64,000 nucleotides of DNA from Hahella sp. KA22 (GTDB lineage Bacteria > Pseudomonadota > Gammaproteobacteria > Pseudomonadales > Oleiphilaceae), in the NCBI RefSeq assembly GCF_004135205.1, contig NZ_CP035490.1:5633501-5697500 (forward strand), in the 5' to 3' direction. The notes under the pieces are model-generated. The model did no database searches and was not told the origin of the DNA. It was given only the letters and a program-made list of their open reading frames with translations. The translations under genes and the position numbers were made by a program. Of the stretch, positions 46,614 to 55,617 are shown one piece after another. Each line of letters starts with the position of its first letter. The stretch's first letter is position 1.

Positions 46614-46714
46614 TTCGCTTCGCCTCATGCTGAGTCCACAGCGCGCGGCCCGGCCTGGCGCATCCTTCATCCAGCCGCATCGGACGCCGCAGAGATGATG
46701 TCGGAATGGCCCGG

Positions 46715-49435
46715 CTACAGCGTTTCTTTCTTGCTGAGCCTGACCGCCTCAAACGCTCCATCGCGATTCAACTGGGTTCCCCATACCCGATGACTGCCCT
46801 GGTGATCCGAAGCGCGGAAAGTGATCGTCTCCCCGATGCCCAAGTCCACGCCGTCAAACGACTCCAGCGTGTCCACCAGCGATTCGGTATCGAAGTGTCG
46901 ACCCGCCCGCTCCAACGCATGGAAAAACAAGGTCGCCACAATGTAGCCTTCCAGTGAAATAAAGTCCGGCTGCTCATTGGGATAAAAACGGCTCAAGGCC
47001 TCCCTATAGCGCAGCACCCCGGTAGCATAGGAGTCAAACGGCGGCACCACCTGAGACACCACCACGCCCTCGCCGTACTCCACGCCCAACTCCTTGAACT
47101 GCTCCGCCAGCGCCCGCGCCCCGACAAAGGAGACATTGGCGAAAGGCCCGGTGAATCCGGCCTGACGCAGACGTTTGGTCAAGCGCGCGCTGGCGGTGTA
47201 AGTGCTGATAGCCACTACCGCCTGAATCTCGCTCAGGCGGCCCAACATGCCCTGGGCCGCGCCTTCAATCTGCGCCGTATTGCGCTGATAGCTGAATTTG
47301 GCGATTTCATGGGGACGCACGCCGTAATCCGACAGCGCATCCTCCACCCCTTTCAAACCGTCCTGGCCGTAGCCGTCGTCCTGATAGAACACGGCGATCA
47401 TTCTGGGATCGACGTCCTGTTCCTCGATGAAGTAGCGAATCAGAGCGTTGGTTTCATCTTCGTAGCTGGCGCGATAGTTGAACACGTATCGCTCCGGCGG
47501 ACTTTTCCGCAGCAGGGCCGCGCCGGAGAAAGTGCCGAACACGATCATTCTATCCTTCAGGGCGACCGGCAATATTGTTTCCGCTGTGGGAGTTCCCACA
47601 TTGCCCAACATGGCGAATACGCCGTCCGGCTGCATAAACTTTTCAACATTCTGGTGCGCCGCCGCAGGTTCATATCCATCATCCAAGGCGCGCAATTCGA
47701 TATAGCGTCCGTGGATGCCGCCCTGCTCGTTAATTTCGCGAATGCGCACGTCGACGCCCAACTGCATGGCGCGCCCCAGTTCTCTGGCGCCACCGCTGAA
47801 AGCGGCGCTCATTCCCAGCGCCACCCGGTTTTCACTCACGCCGCGCGGCGCCTGCCAGCCGGTTAACTCCGCATACCCATCCGCCACGCTGTAGCGCACC
47901 ACCGGAACGGCGTAGCCCACGCCCAACAGAATCACTATCAGCGCCGTCAGCCCCAGCCAAAGCGGCATTCGACGCTGGGCGCTCTGACCAGCAGCCGTCG
48001 CCATGCCGGGCGCCATCGTAGGAAGCGTTCCCGGAGCCACCACAGTAGTCGCCTCATCTTCGTCCAGCGTCGGCGCGACAGGATGCGTATACCTCTGCAC
48101 GCCGAACGGGTGCGGTTGCGAGCCCAGATGCATGGGCTCCGCCAAAGTGGACGCCACCACCACAATAGGCTGGCTCATGGAGCGCTCATCCATGCTGTGC
48201 GCGGGATCGATACGGGTGGCGGTATCCATTTCCTCAATCTGTCCTAAAGCGCCGGCGGCCTGAAACGCCTCGTCGTACTTTTTCGCCTTGCCCAGGCTGA
48301 GATTCTTCTTCACCACCACCCGCTTACCGCTGAACAGACGGGCGCAGGCGGCGTCGCTCAATCCCAGCGCCGCTTTCAGTTTTTCCTGGGTGTCCTGCAA
48401 CTCCACGTCGCCGCGAATTTCGCCATAGAAAATGAATTGATAGACATCGGGATTGGGAGGAGCCATCTCCATAGCTTTGGAATATTCCGCGATAGCGGCG
48501 TGAGCGCGGTTTTGAATGTCCCGCACCATCGCCTGGGCGTCCGGATAGCGGTCATCCGGGCTTAGCGCCATGGCCTTCAGAATCACCGGCTCCAGCGCTT
48601 TATTGCGGGCGTCGGTCAAGCGGTTTTCCCGCAGCGCCGGCGGCGGTCCGGCGCATTGCCGGTTCATGATGTCCTGAGGGCTCTCGCCGGTATAAGGGCG
48701 CTCGCCAGTAATGCAGAAATAAAGAATCGCGCCCAGGGCGTAAATATCAGCACGTTTGTCGATATTGCGCGCGCCTTCAATCTGCTCCGGCGCCAAATAG
48801 CCGGGCGTCCCCATCACCATGCCCAAACGGGTGTATTTAAGATCCCCTTCTCCCAGTGGCTTGCTGATGCCGAAATCCAGCAGCTTGGCGACGGAATGGT
48901 CGCCGGACACTCGCGCGACAATAATGTTGCCGGGCTTCAAGTCCCGGTGCACGATGTTCATCTGATGGGCGGCCTGCAGCCCGGCGCCGATCTGCTCCAG
49001 CAGCCACACCACGTTTTCCAACGGCAGCCCGCTGCGCTTTTCCACCAGATCGGACAGATTTTCTCCGCGCAGATACTCCACCACCAGATACATCATGCCG
49101 TCGTCGGTGTTGCCGAAGTCGATCACATGCATGACGTTGGGATGGTTTAATTGGCTGGCGATGCGCGCTTCGCGGAAAAACAGCTGGATAAAGTCATGAT
49201 CGTCCATGCCCGCCCGCAGCAGTTTGACCACCACCAGACGGTCCAGCGATAACTGGCGCGCTACATAGACCAGGCTCATTCCGCCTTCCGCCAGACGGGA
49301 TTCAATGCGATACATATCCTTCAGCATTTTGCCGATAAGCGGATCGCGGCGCTGCTTATCCACCAATGTCGCCCCATCGGCCGGGCAATAATCGCCCTGG
49401 GGAAAATCCGTACTGCAAATGGGACAAACCTTCAT
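46715..49435 (-). CDS. Receptor-like Ser/Thr protein kinase with LIVBP-type extracytoplasmic domain
   Basis: The 906-residue protein begins with a zinc-ribbon-like motif (CPIC at 4-7, CPADG at 17-21). A Hanks-type kinase follows (about 40-310): glycine loop RLAEGGMSLVYVA, VVVKLL lysine, NIVHRDLKPGNI, LLDFGISK and GTPGYLAPEQ, all intact. A linker of about 170 residues leads to one membrane helix at about 490-513. Residues about 535-890 form a branched-chain-amino-acid-receptor fold (VALGMSAAFSGGARELGRAM, NEQGGIHGRYIEL, FYQDDGYGQDG). Ligand binding outside should control phosphorylation inside. The ATG at 49435 is preferred to a TTG six codons earlier. Confidence 0.88.
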   Translation of the reverse strand: MKVCPICSTDFPQGDYCPADGATLVDKQRRDPLIGKMLKDMYRIESRLAEGGMSLVYVARQLSLDRLVVVKLLRAGMDDHDFIQLFFREARIASQLNHPNVMHVIDFGNTDDGMMYLVVEYLRGENLSDLVEKRSGLPLENVVWLLEQIGAGLQAAHQMNIVHRDLKPGNIIVARVSGDHSVAKLLDFGISKPLGEGDLKYTRLGMVMGTPGYLAPEQIEGARNIDKRADIYALGAILYFCITGERPYTGESPQDIMNRQCAGPPPALRENRLTDARNKALEPVILKAMALSPDDRYPDAQAMVRDIQNRAHAAIAEYSKAMEMAPPNPDVYQFIFYGEIRGDVELQDTQEKLKAALGLSDAACARLFSGKRVVVKKNLSLGKAKKYDEAFQAAGALGQIEEMDTATRIDPAHSMDERSMSQPIVVVASTLAEPMHLGSQPHPFGVQRYTHPVAPTLDEDEATTVVAPGTLPTMAPGMATAAGQSAQRRMPLWLGLTALIVILLGVGYAVPVVRYSVADGYAELTGWQAPRGVSENRVALGMSAAFSGGARELGRAMQLGVDVRIREINEQGGIHGRYIELRALDDGYEPAAAHQNVEKFMQPDGVFAMLGNVGTPTAETILPVALKDRMIVFGTFSGAALLRKSPPERYVFNYRASYEDETNALIRYFIEEQDVDPRMIAVFYQDDGYGQDGLKGVEDALSDYGVRPHEIAKFSYQRNTAQIEGAAQGMLGRLSEIQAVVAISTYTASARLTKRLRQAGFTGPFANVSFVGARALAEQFKELGVEYGEGVVVSQVVPPFDSYATGVLRYREALSRFYPNEQPDFISLEGYIVATLFFHALERAGRHFDTESLVDTLESFDGVDLGIGETITFRASDHQGSHRVWGTQLNRDGAFEAVRLSKKETL

Positions 49436-49582
49436 AGACTCCCCGAGTCGCAAACTGCTGAACTACTGCTTCAGGTTCGTGTCCGGCGCCTGGAAAATAA
49501 CTGGCTGGACGAAGAAATAGAAATGAATGCTAGGGAGTATAGACAGGGAATAGCCGCAGCGCGAACGCTGCGACAGGGGAGA

Positions 49583-49978
49583 TTAATCTCTGCGGCTGGA
49601 TTTCCATTTATGGTTCACGCACAGGCGATCCGCCTCACGGGCAAGCTCGTTTCCCGCCTCCTTGATCTGAGGAATGAGGCAGCGCATAACCTCCAGATCT
49701 TCGTTATGCAGCGCGAGCCGACACCAGCGCTGCAATTCCAGACCACATTCCGCGATGCTGGGCAGCCCCTGGCTTTCCGCCGTGGCGACAATGCCGCTGG
49801 CGATGTCCCGCATCATTGTAATCATGCGAGACGTATCCGCCAGGCTGGCGCAATGCAGCCGGGAGCCATTGGAGCTGATCAATGACATACTGTCGGCGAG
49901 ATGCTCCAGAAACTTGTTTCTGACGACATCCGCAGCGAAATCACCTTCATCCATTGCCATAACCTTCTCTGCGTTCAT
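49583..49978 (-). CDS. Small helical protein of unknown function in a signalling operon
   Basis: This 131-residue protein (MNAEKVMAMDEGDFAADVV) looks entirely helical, with FLEHLADSMSLISSN and LELQRWCRLALHNEDLEVM. Its size and helix pattern recall an HPt-type bundle but no HxLKG phospho-site is present. Its ATG overlaps the TGA of the upstream gene by four bases, so the two are co-translated. I do not recognise the family. Confidence 0.6.
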   Translation of the reverse strand: MNAEKVMAMDEGDFAADVVRNKFLEHLADSMSLISSNGSRLHCASLADTSRMITMMRDIASGIVATAESQGLPSIAECGLELQRWCRLALHNEDLEVMRCLIPQIKEAGNELAREADRLCVNHKWKSSRRD

Positions 49979-50811
49979 TTCGTTTCTCCCGCACAGCCAG
50001 CATTAAGCTGCGACAAATTCTCCTTCACCGAACGGATATAGTTTTCGATGATCCGGGTGGAGGCTTGTTGGTGCTCGAATTGCTCCATCAATTGATCGAC
50101 GATATTGAAAATGCTCTGTTCCGTCTCGGTGTCCAGATCGAGTCCCATAATGGAGCTCTGGATTGTCCACTTCAGATCGGAAAAGCTCTGGATAGAGTGG
50201 GCGCCACAGTCGAGCGCCATCTTCATGATGTTGTCCAGCAATGCTTCCGTACGCCGCAGCGCCCGTTGCATGATGCCTTGGCGCACCATTTTCTCCTGCG
50301 TCTCTCTCACCAGATCCGCCAGCACGTAGTTCGCTACTTGCGCCAGGCGGGTAAGATCGTCCAGATAGGCTTCATTGTCCTCCGCCGTCATGGTCAGACA
50401 GATGGAGAAGTACGGAAAATTAATCAGCGTATATTGATCAAAGTTCACAATGCGCTCACGTTGCAGCGTCAATGTGGTGATGACGTCGAACTGCAGATTG
50501 GTGACATAGTTTTTACCGCCGAACACATAGTGCTGTTCGGGCAGGTTGAGAATAAACACGTAAGGGAGCTGATAACCGCTCAACGCGCTTTCCATCGCTA
50601 CGCCAATCTCAGAGGGATCGCGACTTTCCGAGCAGCGCTCGAAAAATTCAATCATTCCGCCCAGGAAGCTGTTGGAGCGCAACAACCCCAGCGCCATTTG
50701 ATTCACACTGGCGAAACTTTGCTCCAGCTCGGCAATCTTTTGCTTGCTGAGTTCCAACTCGTTTTGTGGCGCATTGTTCGCGACCAGGGAAACTACTCGA
50801 TTTGCTGACAT
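49975..50811 (-). CDS. Possible sensor-like protein of unknown function
   Basis: The 278-residue protein has an N-terminal coiled coil (NELELSKQKIAELEQSFASV), a central region that could be a GAF-like domain (about 70-165; YVFILNLPEQHYVFGG, YFSICLTMTAED) and a C-terminal helical region (about 170-278). There is no kinase, GGDEF or DNA-binding domain. AGGAGG lies four bases before the ATG. It lies between a FixJ-type response regulator gene (195 bases upstream) and the helical 131-residue gene (4-base overlap). The GAF assignment is tentative. Confidence 0.6.
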   Translation of the reverse strand: MSANRVVSLVANNAPQNELELSKQKIAELEQSFASVNQMALGLLRSNSFLGGMIEFFERCSESRDPSEIGVAMESALSGYQLPYVFILNLPEQHYVFGGKNYVTNLQFDVITTLTLQRERIVNFDQYTLINFPYFSICLTMTAEDNEAYLDDLTRLAQVANYVLADLVRETQEKMVRQGIMQRALRRTEALLDNIMKMALDCGAHSIQSFSDLKWTIQSSIMGLDLDTETEQSIFNIVDQLMEQFEHQQASTRIIENYIRSVKENLSQLNAGCAGETK

Positions 50812-51006
50812 ACCGCCTCCTGAACTTTATAAGCCAAGAATACGCACATTGCCTACGCAAAAGGATTCGTATGCGTACTGAAATGTCAGGCAGGTTCTCA
50901 GTAGTACTACTTAACCGAGGAGACGCTGATCACCAGCGCCAGGGGATATAAGACGGCCATGAGACAGGTCGCGCGCAGCAGGTTGGCGGGACAAAACGCG
51001 CGCAGG

Positions 51007-51630
51007 TCAGCCGACGCCATTCTCCTCCGCCGCCAGGGGCAGCACTTTGACCAGCAGATCCTTGATGGAGGAGACGTCAAACTTCGCCAACACGTTGCGG
51101 CAGTGCGTCTCAATGGTGCGGGGACTGATAAACAGTCTGGCCTCCATCTCCTTGGTGCTGAGTCCCTGTAGCAGCAGATCGTAGACCTGCTTTTCGCGAG
51201 CAGTCAGCTGGGTGATAGAGTGCTGTATGTCGAGGCGTTTCTTATAGCGTTCGCGGTGCAGTTTCTCATGGACCACGGCCTTTTCCAGCAATGGCCCTAC
51301 ATCTGTAATACTGATGGGTTTGAGCAGAAAATCAAAGGCGCCGCCCTGCAACGCTTCTTTCACCACCGGCACCGTGGAGTAGGCGGTCATCAATATCAAC
51401 GGCGGCAGGTAACCGGTTTCGGACATCCTGGTCAGCAAGTCCAGCCCCGTCATGTCCGGCATCACGATGTCGGAGAGAATCACGCAATTGTGGTCGTTGC
51501 TGAACTCGGATAAGAACGCTTTGGGATTGCCGTAGGCTTTGGACTGGTAACCGTAGGACTCCAGAATAGCCGACAGCAGATCCGCCTGCATCTGGTCATC
51601 TTCGATGATATATACGCACGTATCTTTCAT
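51007..51630 (-). CDS. FixJ/NarL-type response regulator
   Basis: The 207-residue protein has a receiver domain (YIIEDDQMQADLLSAIL, phospho-Asp in VILSDIVMPDMTGLD near residue 55, LLKPI lysine) and a LuxR helix-turn-helix (LTAREKQVYDLLLQGLSTKE, ISPRTIETHCRNVLAKFD). No histidine kinase is adjacent. The two genes downstream are of unknown function and may be its partners. Confidence 0.88.
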   Translation of the reverse strand: MKDTCVYIIEDDQMQADLLSAILESYGYQSKAYGNPKAFLSEFSNDHNCVILSDIVMPDMTGLDLLTRMSETGYLPPLILMTAYSTVPVVKEALQGGAFDFLLKPISITDVGPLLEKAVVHEKLHRERYKKRLDIQHSITQLTAREKQVYDLLLQGLSTKEMEARLFISPRTIETHCRNVLAKFDVSSIKDLLVKVLPLAAEENGVG

Positions 51631-51734
51631 GGCGTTTTTGCTTATCCCAAGCAGAAAAACACGGATGGAACCTTATTGTTATCGTCTCAGCGCCCTCAGT
51701 TAATTGATAACTATTGGACAGAGTGCGGGTAATG

Positions 51735-52616
51735 TCAAAGCGAAGCGCCCAACATTTCATCCCAGAATTCCTGCGCCAGCGGCGATAACAATTGATTGCG
51801 CAAGCGGATGAGATAAATAGGAACCAGACTGCGCGAAGGAAAATTCTCCACCTGTAGAAACCTCAGCTCTCCCCGCTCCAATTCAGTGTCCACCATATGC
51901 AGCGGAATCCGCGCCCAGCCCATACCGGAAAGAAGCAGCCCCTTTTTCATCAGAAAGTCATTCACATACCAGCGGTGGCCGCCAGGAATGACATTGACAT
52001 GGTCAAAGGGCGCCAGCGAACCGCTGTCGGCGATCAGAATATGCGGCAGATTGCGTAACTGCGCATGGCGCACCACGCCGTCCGCGCCAGCGTCGACAAA
52101 ACCCGGCGCGGCGACGGTGACCTGGGTGACTTTCGCCACCTCAGTAAACTCATAGCGATCATCCAGACCAACCTGGGGGCCAATAGCCACTTCCGCTTTT
52201 TCCAGCAGCAGTTGCTCCAGCACCCCGGACAAATGCTCCGTATGTAAATGCAGGCGCATCTCGGGTCGCTTTTTGGCAAACGCTTTCAAAGTGTCCAGCC
52301 CCGGTAAGTGCGCGCACATGGCGCTCAGGGAAAGGGACAGCTCCGGCGCCTTGTCTTGCGCCAGACGATGCCCTAGCATTTCCAGATCATGAGCTTTGGA
52401 CAGTAGCGCCTTGGCCTCCCGGAACAACGCCTTGCCTTCGATAGTCAGCGTCGGCCGATAGGTTTCGCGACTGAATAACTGTAAATCGAACTCTTGCTCC
52501 AGCGCCGCCACCGCCGCGCTGACCGTAGATTGGGTTTTAAACAGAGCCGCAGCAGCAGCACGAAAACTGCCATGCTCCACCACGCCAACAAATGCGCGTA
52601 ACTGCTCATTAGTCAT
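51735..52616 (-). CDS. LysR-family transcriptional regulator
   Basis: The 293-residue protein has the LysR helix-turn-helix (VVEHGSFRAAAAALFKTQST, VAALEQEFDLQLFSRETY) and a substrate-binding domain (ELSLSLSAMCAHLPGLDTLK). It is divergent from the TauE/SafE-type permease gene with 138 bases between, so it probably controls it. The intergenic region contains the palindrome GATATATATC. Confidence 0.88.
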   Translation of the reverse strand: MTNEQLRAFVGVVEHGSFRAAAAALFKTQSTVSAAVAALEQEFDLQLFSRETYRPTLTIEGKALFREAKALLSKAHDLEMLGHRLAQDKAPELSLSLSAMCAHLPGLDTLKAFAKKRPEMRLHLHTEHLSGVLEQLLLEKAEVAIGPQVGLDDRYEFTEVAKVTQVTVAAPGFVDAGADGVVRHAQLRNLPHILIADSGSLAPFDHVNVIPGGHRWYVNDFLMKKGLLLSGMGWARIPLHMVDTELERGELRFLQVENFPSRSLVPIYLIRLRNQLLSPLAQEFWDEMLGASL

Positions 52617-52754
52617 GCTCGCCCTCCCCTGATGCTCCCGCCAAAATCAACGCCCACAACAATCGAGAATACCGATCAACCTGAGCGATATATATCATTA
52701 TTTTACGGTCATATAACGGAGTAAGCTTGCCCCGTCAAGATCTGAGGGGGTTGT

Positions 52755-53486
52755 ATGGACTTTGATACCGCATTCTTCTGTATTCTCGCCGCCGGGTTTA
52801 TCACCGGCTTCTCCAAATTCTCCATTGGCGGCATGGGGCTGCTCATTCTGCCGATCATCGCTATCGCCTATCCTGGCCCGGAAGCGCTGGGGATTCTGAT
52901 TCCCATGTACATCGCGACGGATATTCTGGCGGTGAAAAGCTATGGCCGCCATGCTTCCTGGCCTATCGTGCTGCGCCTGTTGCCGTTGGCGCTAATCGGC
53001 ATCGGCCTGGGCATCTGGTTGCTCTCCAGCATCAATCCAGAGCAGTTCACGCTGTTGCTGGGCGTCATGATTGTGTTGATCCTGGCCCTGGGGCTTTGGC
53101 TGGATTACCGCCCCTCCGCTGTCATGCGCCATCCGGCGGCCACCCAGGCCATGGGATTGCTGTCAGGGTTCGTCACCATGACGGCTAACGCCGCCGGCCC
53201 TCTGCTCAGCCTGTATCTGATGGAGCAGCGTCTGTCCAAGGAAGCCTATGTGGGAACCCGGGCATGGGCGTTTATGATCCTGAACAGCGCCAAAGTGCCG
53301 TTGCTGATCGCCGCGGGATTTCTCAACGAGGACATCGCCCTGCGCAGCCTCGCGGGATTGCCTGGATTGCTGGTCGGTTCGTGGGCAGGCTATTGGCTGC
53401 TGAGAAAGCTGAACATCAACCAGTTTAAGTGGTTGATACGGGGTATGGCGGCAATCGCCGCGGTCAAGATGCTGGCGTTCGGCTGA
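52755..53486 (+). CDS. TauE/SafE-family membrane permease
   Basis: The 243-residue protein has about eight hydrophobic segments and the family repeats (FCILAAGFITGFSKFSIGGM near the N-terminus and GLLSGFVTMTANAAGPLLSL in the second half). Members export sulfite or sulfoacetate, or carry other anions. The short spacing to the divergent LysR gene suggests regulated expression. The substrate is not evident. AGGGGG lies upstream of the ATG. Confidence 0.85.
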   Translation: MDFDTAFFCILAAGFITGFSKFSIGGMGLLILPIIAIAYPGPEALGILIPMYIATDILAVKSYGRHASWPIVLRLLPLALIGIGLGIWLLSSINPEQFTLLLGVMIVLILALGLWLDYRPSAVMRHPAATQAMGLLSGFVTMTANAAGPLLSLYLMEQRLSKEAYVGTRAWAFMILNSAKVPLLIAAGFLNEDIALRSLAGLPGLLVGSWAGYWLLRKLNINQFKWLIRGMAAIAAVKMLAFG

Positions 53487-53580
53487 ACGCCGCCGGTGAC
53501 AAGTTAAATCCATTCATGAGCGCCCGGAGTCAGCACTGTCGTCACTGCGTATCCGGGCCTCGTTTCTCCATCCGCAATGC

Positions 53581-53883
53581 TTATTTGATGGGAAAGACTA
53601 CGACAATGCCGTCATCGTTGTAGCGGCGGTGGTTGTAGTAGCTGTAACGATTATCCCATCTACGGCCGTCATGATGTCTGTAATAACGATGATGGCGGTG
53701 GTGGCGACGATTGTGATGCTTATGGTGTCCGCCACGATGGCGATGTTTATCATGATGCCCATGGTTGTGGTGGTTATCGTAACGCCTACCTTCATGACGT
53801 CCGCCATCGTGGGCCATGGCGGAAGTGGATGCGCCGGCGATCGCCAGCCCCAGGGTCAGTAACAACATCGGTAACTTTTTCAT
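53581..53883 (-). CDS. Exported histidine-rich small protein
   Basis: The 100-residue protein has a clear signal peptide (MKKLPMLLLTLGLAIAGAST, cleaved near SAMA-HDG). The mature peptide of about 75 residues is dominated by His, Arg, Tyr and Asn, with runs such as HHNHGHHDKHRHRGGHHKHH, and ends in IVVVFPIK. Such composition suggests metal binding (nickel, zinc or copper) in the periplasm. It stands alone between convergent and divergent neighbours; no metal transporter is near. Confidence 0.75.
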   Translation of the reverse strand: MKKLPMLLLTLGLAIAGASTSAMAHDGGRHEGRRYDNHHNHGHHDKHRHRGGHHKHHNRRHHRHHRYYRHHDGRRWDNRYSYYNHRRYNDDGIVVVFPIK

Positions 53884-54086
53884 TTTTAATTCCTCGCAGG
53901 TTTATCGATCACGGTTGTTACGATAAGCCTGTTAACGTGAACCTTAACTGAATGAAAAACCGAATAATTATCCGCTGGGCTTCATCTCCTTCCAGCCATC
54001 TTGGCAAAGCCTGCGCCTGAGGCTACAGTCGCAGTGGGCGAACCCCATCGCCGCCGCCTGATAACCAATAAATTGAGAAAGCCTCT

Positions 54087-54635
54087 ATGAAGAAAGCGCT
54101 TAAATCCACTGGGCAAATCCTGCTTGGCGTCGTTGTATTGGTCATTATCGCCGGTTTTTTTCTACCGGACTCTACTCATGTCGAACGCAGTGTGGTGATT
54201 AACGCGCCGCAGCGACAGGTGTTTGACTTCCTTAATAGCTACCGCAACTTTAATGACTGGTCGCCCTGGGCCAAGCTGGACCCCAACGCCCAATACCAGT
54301 TTTCAGGCCCTCAGTCCGGCGTAGGCGCCAAGATGAGTTGGCGCAGCGACGACCCGAAAGTGGGTCAGGGCTATCAGGAGATTATCGCCGTCAAAGAGGC
54401 GGAGGAGATTCAAGTAGCGCTGGACTTTGGCGAAAACGGCCAGGCTTCAGCGTTTTACCGCCTGCAGCCCGCCGACAGTGCCGTGAGAGTAACTTGGGGT
54501 TTCGACACCGAGCACGGCCTCAACCTGTTCAACCGCTACATCGGCCTGCTGCTGGAAAGGCTGTTGGCGCCCATGTACGAAGAGGGACTGCAAAGCCTGA
54601 AGCGACGCCTTGAAAATCCAGGTGCCGCCAGTTGA
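54087..54635 (+). CDS. SRPBCC-family (polyketide cyclase/START-like) membrane-anchored protein
   Basis: The 182-residue protein has an N-terminal membrane anchor or signal (LLGVVVLVIIAGFFLP within GQILLGVVVLV) and a START-like ligand-binding domain (HVERSVVINAPQRQVFDFLN, WSPWAKLDPNAQYQFSGP, GFDTEHGLNLFNRYIGLLL). This domain holds a hydrophobic ligand; the function is usually unknown. It converges with the GST gene with four bases between the stops. Confidence 0.8.
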   Translation: MKKALKSTGQILLGVVVLVIIAGFFLPDSTHVERSVVINAPQRQVFDFLNSYRNFNDWSPWAKLDPNAQYQFSGPQSGVGAKMSWRSDDPKVGQGYQEIIAVKEAEEIQVALDFGENGQASAFYRLQPADSAVRVTWGFDTEHGLNLFNRYIGLLLERLLAPMYEEGLQSLKRRLENPGAAS

Positions 54636-54639
54636 TGGT

Positions 54640-55365
54640 TCAACGATAACGGGCGTAGATTCTCCGCGCCCATTCCAGTTGCGGCTCCAGCTCTTTCACG
54701 GTCTGCGCCAACGCTGGCGGCGGGTCTTGCGGCCATGGAATATCGAAGGATTCCGGCTGCAGAAACGGCGTCAGCAATGATGCAGCCGTCAGATCCGCCC
54801 GGGTGAAATAGTCTCCCACCAGATAACCGTCATTCCCCACGCGTTCATTGATACGGGCCAGCGCAGCCTGAATGCGACGCAATGAGTCCGCCGCCGTTTC
54901 ATCATTAATACGCATGTGCTTGCGCATAATTTTGCTTAACTTGCCAAAGCCCAGACGCAACAGCCACTTGCCATACCAGGGCCCGTGGTGCGCGAGCATG
55001 GGAATCACCTGATCCGGGCGCGTCAATAAATAGTGGTAGCAGTAACAACGGATGGAGACGCCGATCTCTCTATCGAGGTATTTTTCCCATTCCAGAGCGG
55101 CGGATCTTGCTCCCGGCTCCACCGGCGTCAATGGCCTCTCCGAAGACAGTTCATCAAGATAGTTAATGATTTCCGCCGAGCCCTGCACAATTCTTCCGTC
55201 ATGCTCGATAACCGGCACCGTGGACTTATCCGCCAGCTTCTTGATGGCTTTGATATGCGCCCCGGGCATCAGGTTTTTCACCTTATATTCCAGCCCTTTA
55301 TAGTCGAGCGCCCATCTCGCTTTTTCGCAGAAATGAGAAATAGGAAACTGATAAAGAATGATCAT
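54640..55365 (-). CDS. Glutathione S-transferase family protein
   Basis: The 241-residue protein has an N-terminal thioredoxin-like GST domain (ILYQFPISHFCEKARWALDY, STVPVIEHDGRIVQGSAEI with the glutathione-binding cis-Pro and Ser) and an all-helical C-terminal domain (YLVGDYFTRADLTAASLL). The FCEKAR segment with a cysteine near residue 13 suggests an omega- or beta-like catalytic site. The substrate is unknown. Confidence 0.85.
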   Translation of the reverse strand: MIILYQFPISHFCEKARWALDYKGLEYKVKNLMPGAHIKAIKKLADKSTVPVIEHDGRIVQGSAEIINYLDELSSERPLTPVEPGARSAALEWEKYLDREIGVSIRCYCYHYLLTRPDQVIPMLAHHGPWYGKWLLRLGFGKLSKIMRKHMRINDETAADSLRRIQAALARINERVGNDGYLVGDYFTRADLTAASLLTPFLQPESFDIPWPQDPPPALAQTVKELEPQLEWARRIYARYR

Positions 55366-55617
55366 GCGTTAATCCACTGAGATAGAAAAACCGTATCTAG
55401 AATACGCGGCAAATAGTTTGAATATAAGGCGCGTGGATTAAATTATAAGACTCTGTCACATCCTGTATTGACAGTGAGCCTCCACGCTTCTATCTTCAAA
55501 ATATCCGTTTTTTTCAAGGCTGTTCCTTGCGCGCACCCCTTGAATGACGCGCCTTCCAGCCAAAACGTTGACAAGGTCGGAACCAGTTGACAGGGGTTCT
55601 TAGAACGGAAGGATATT

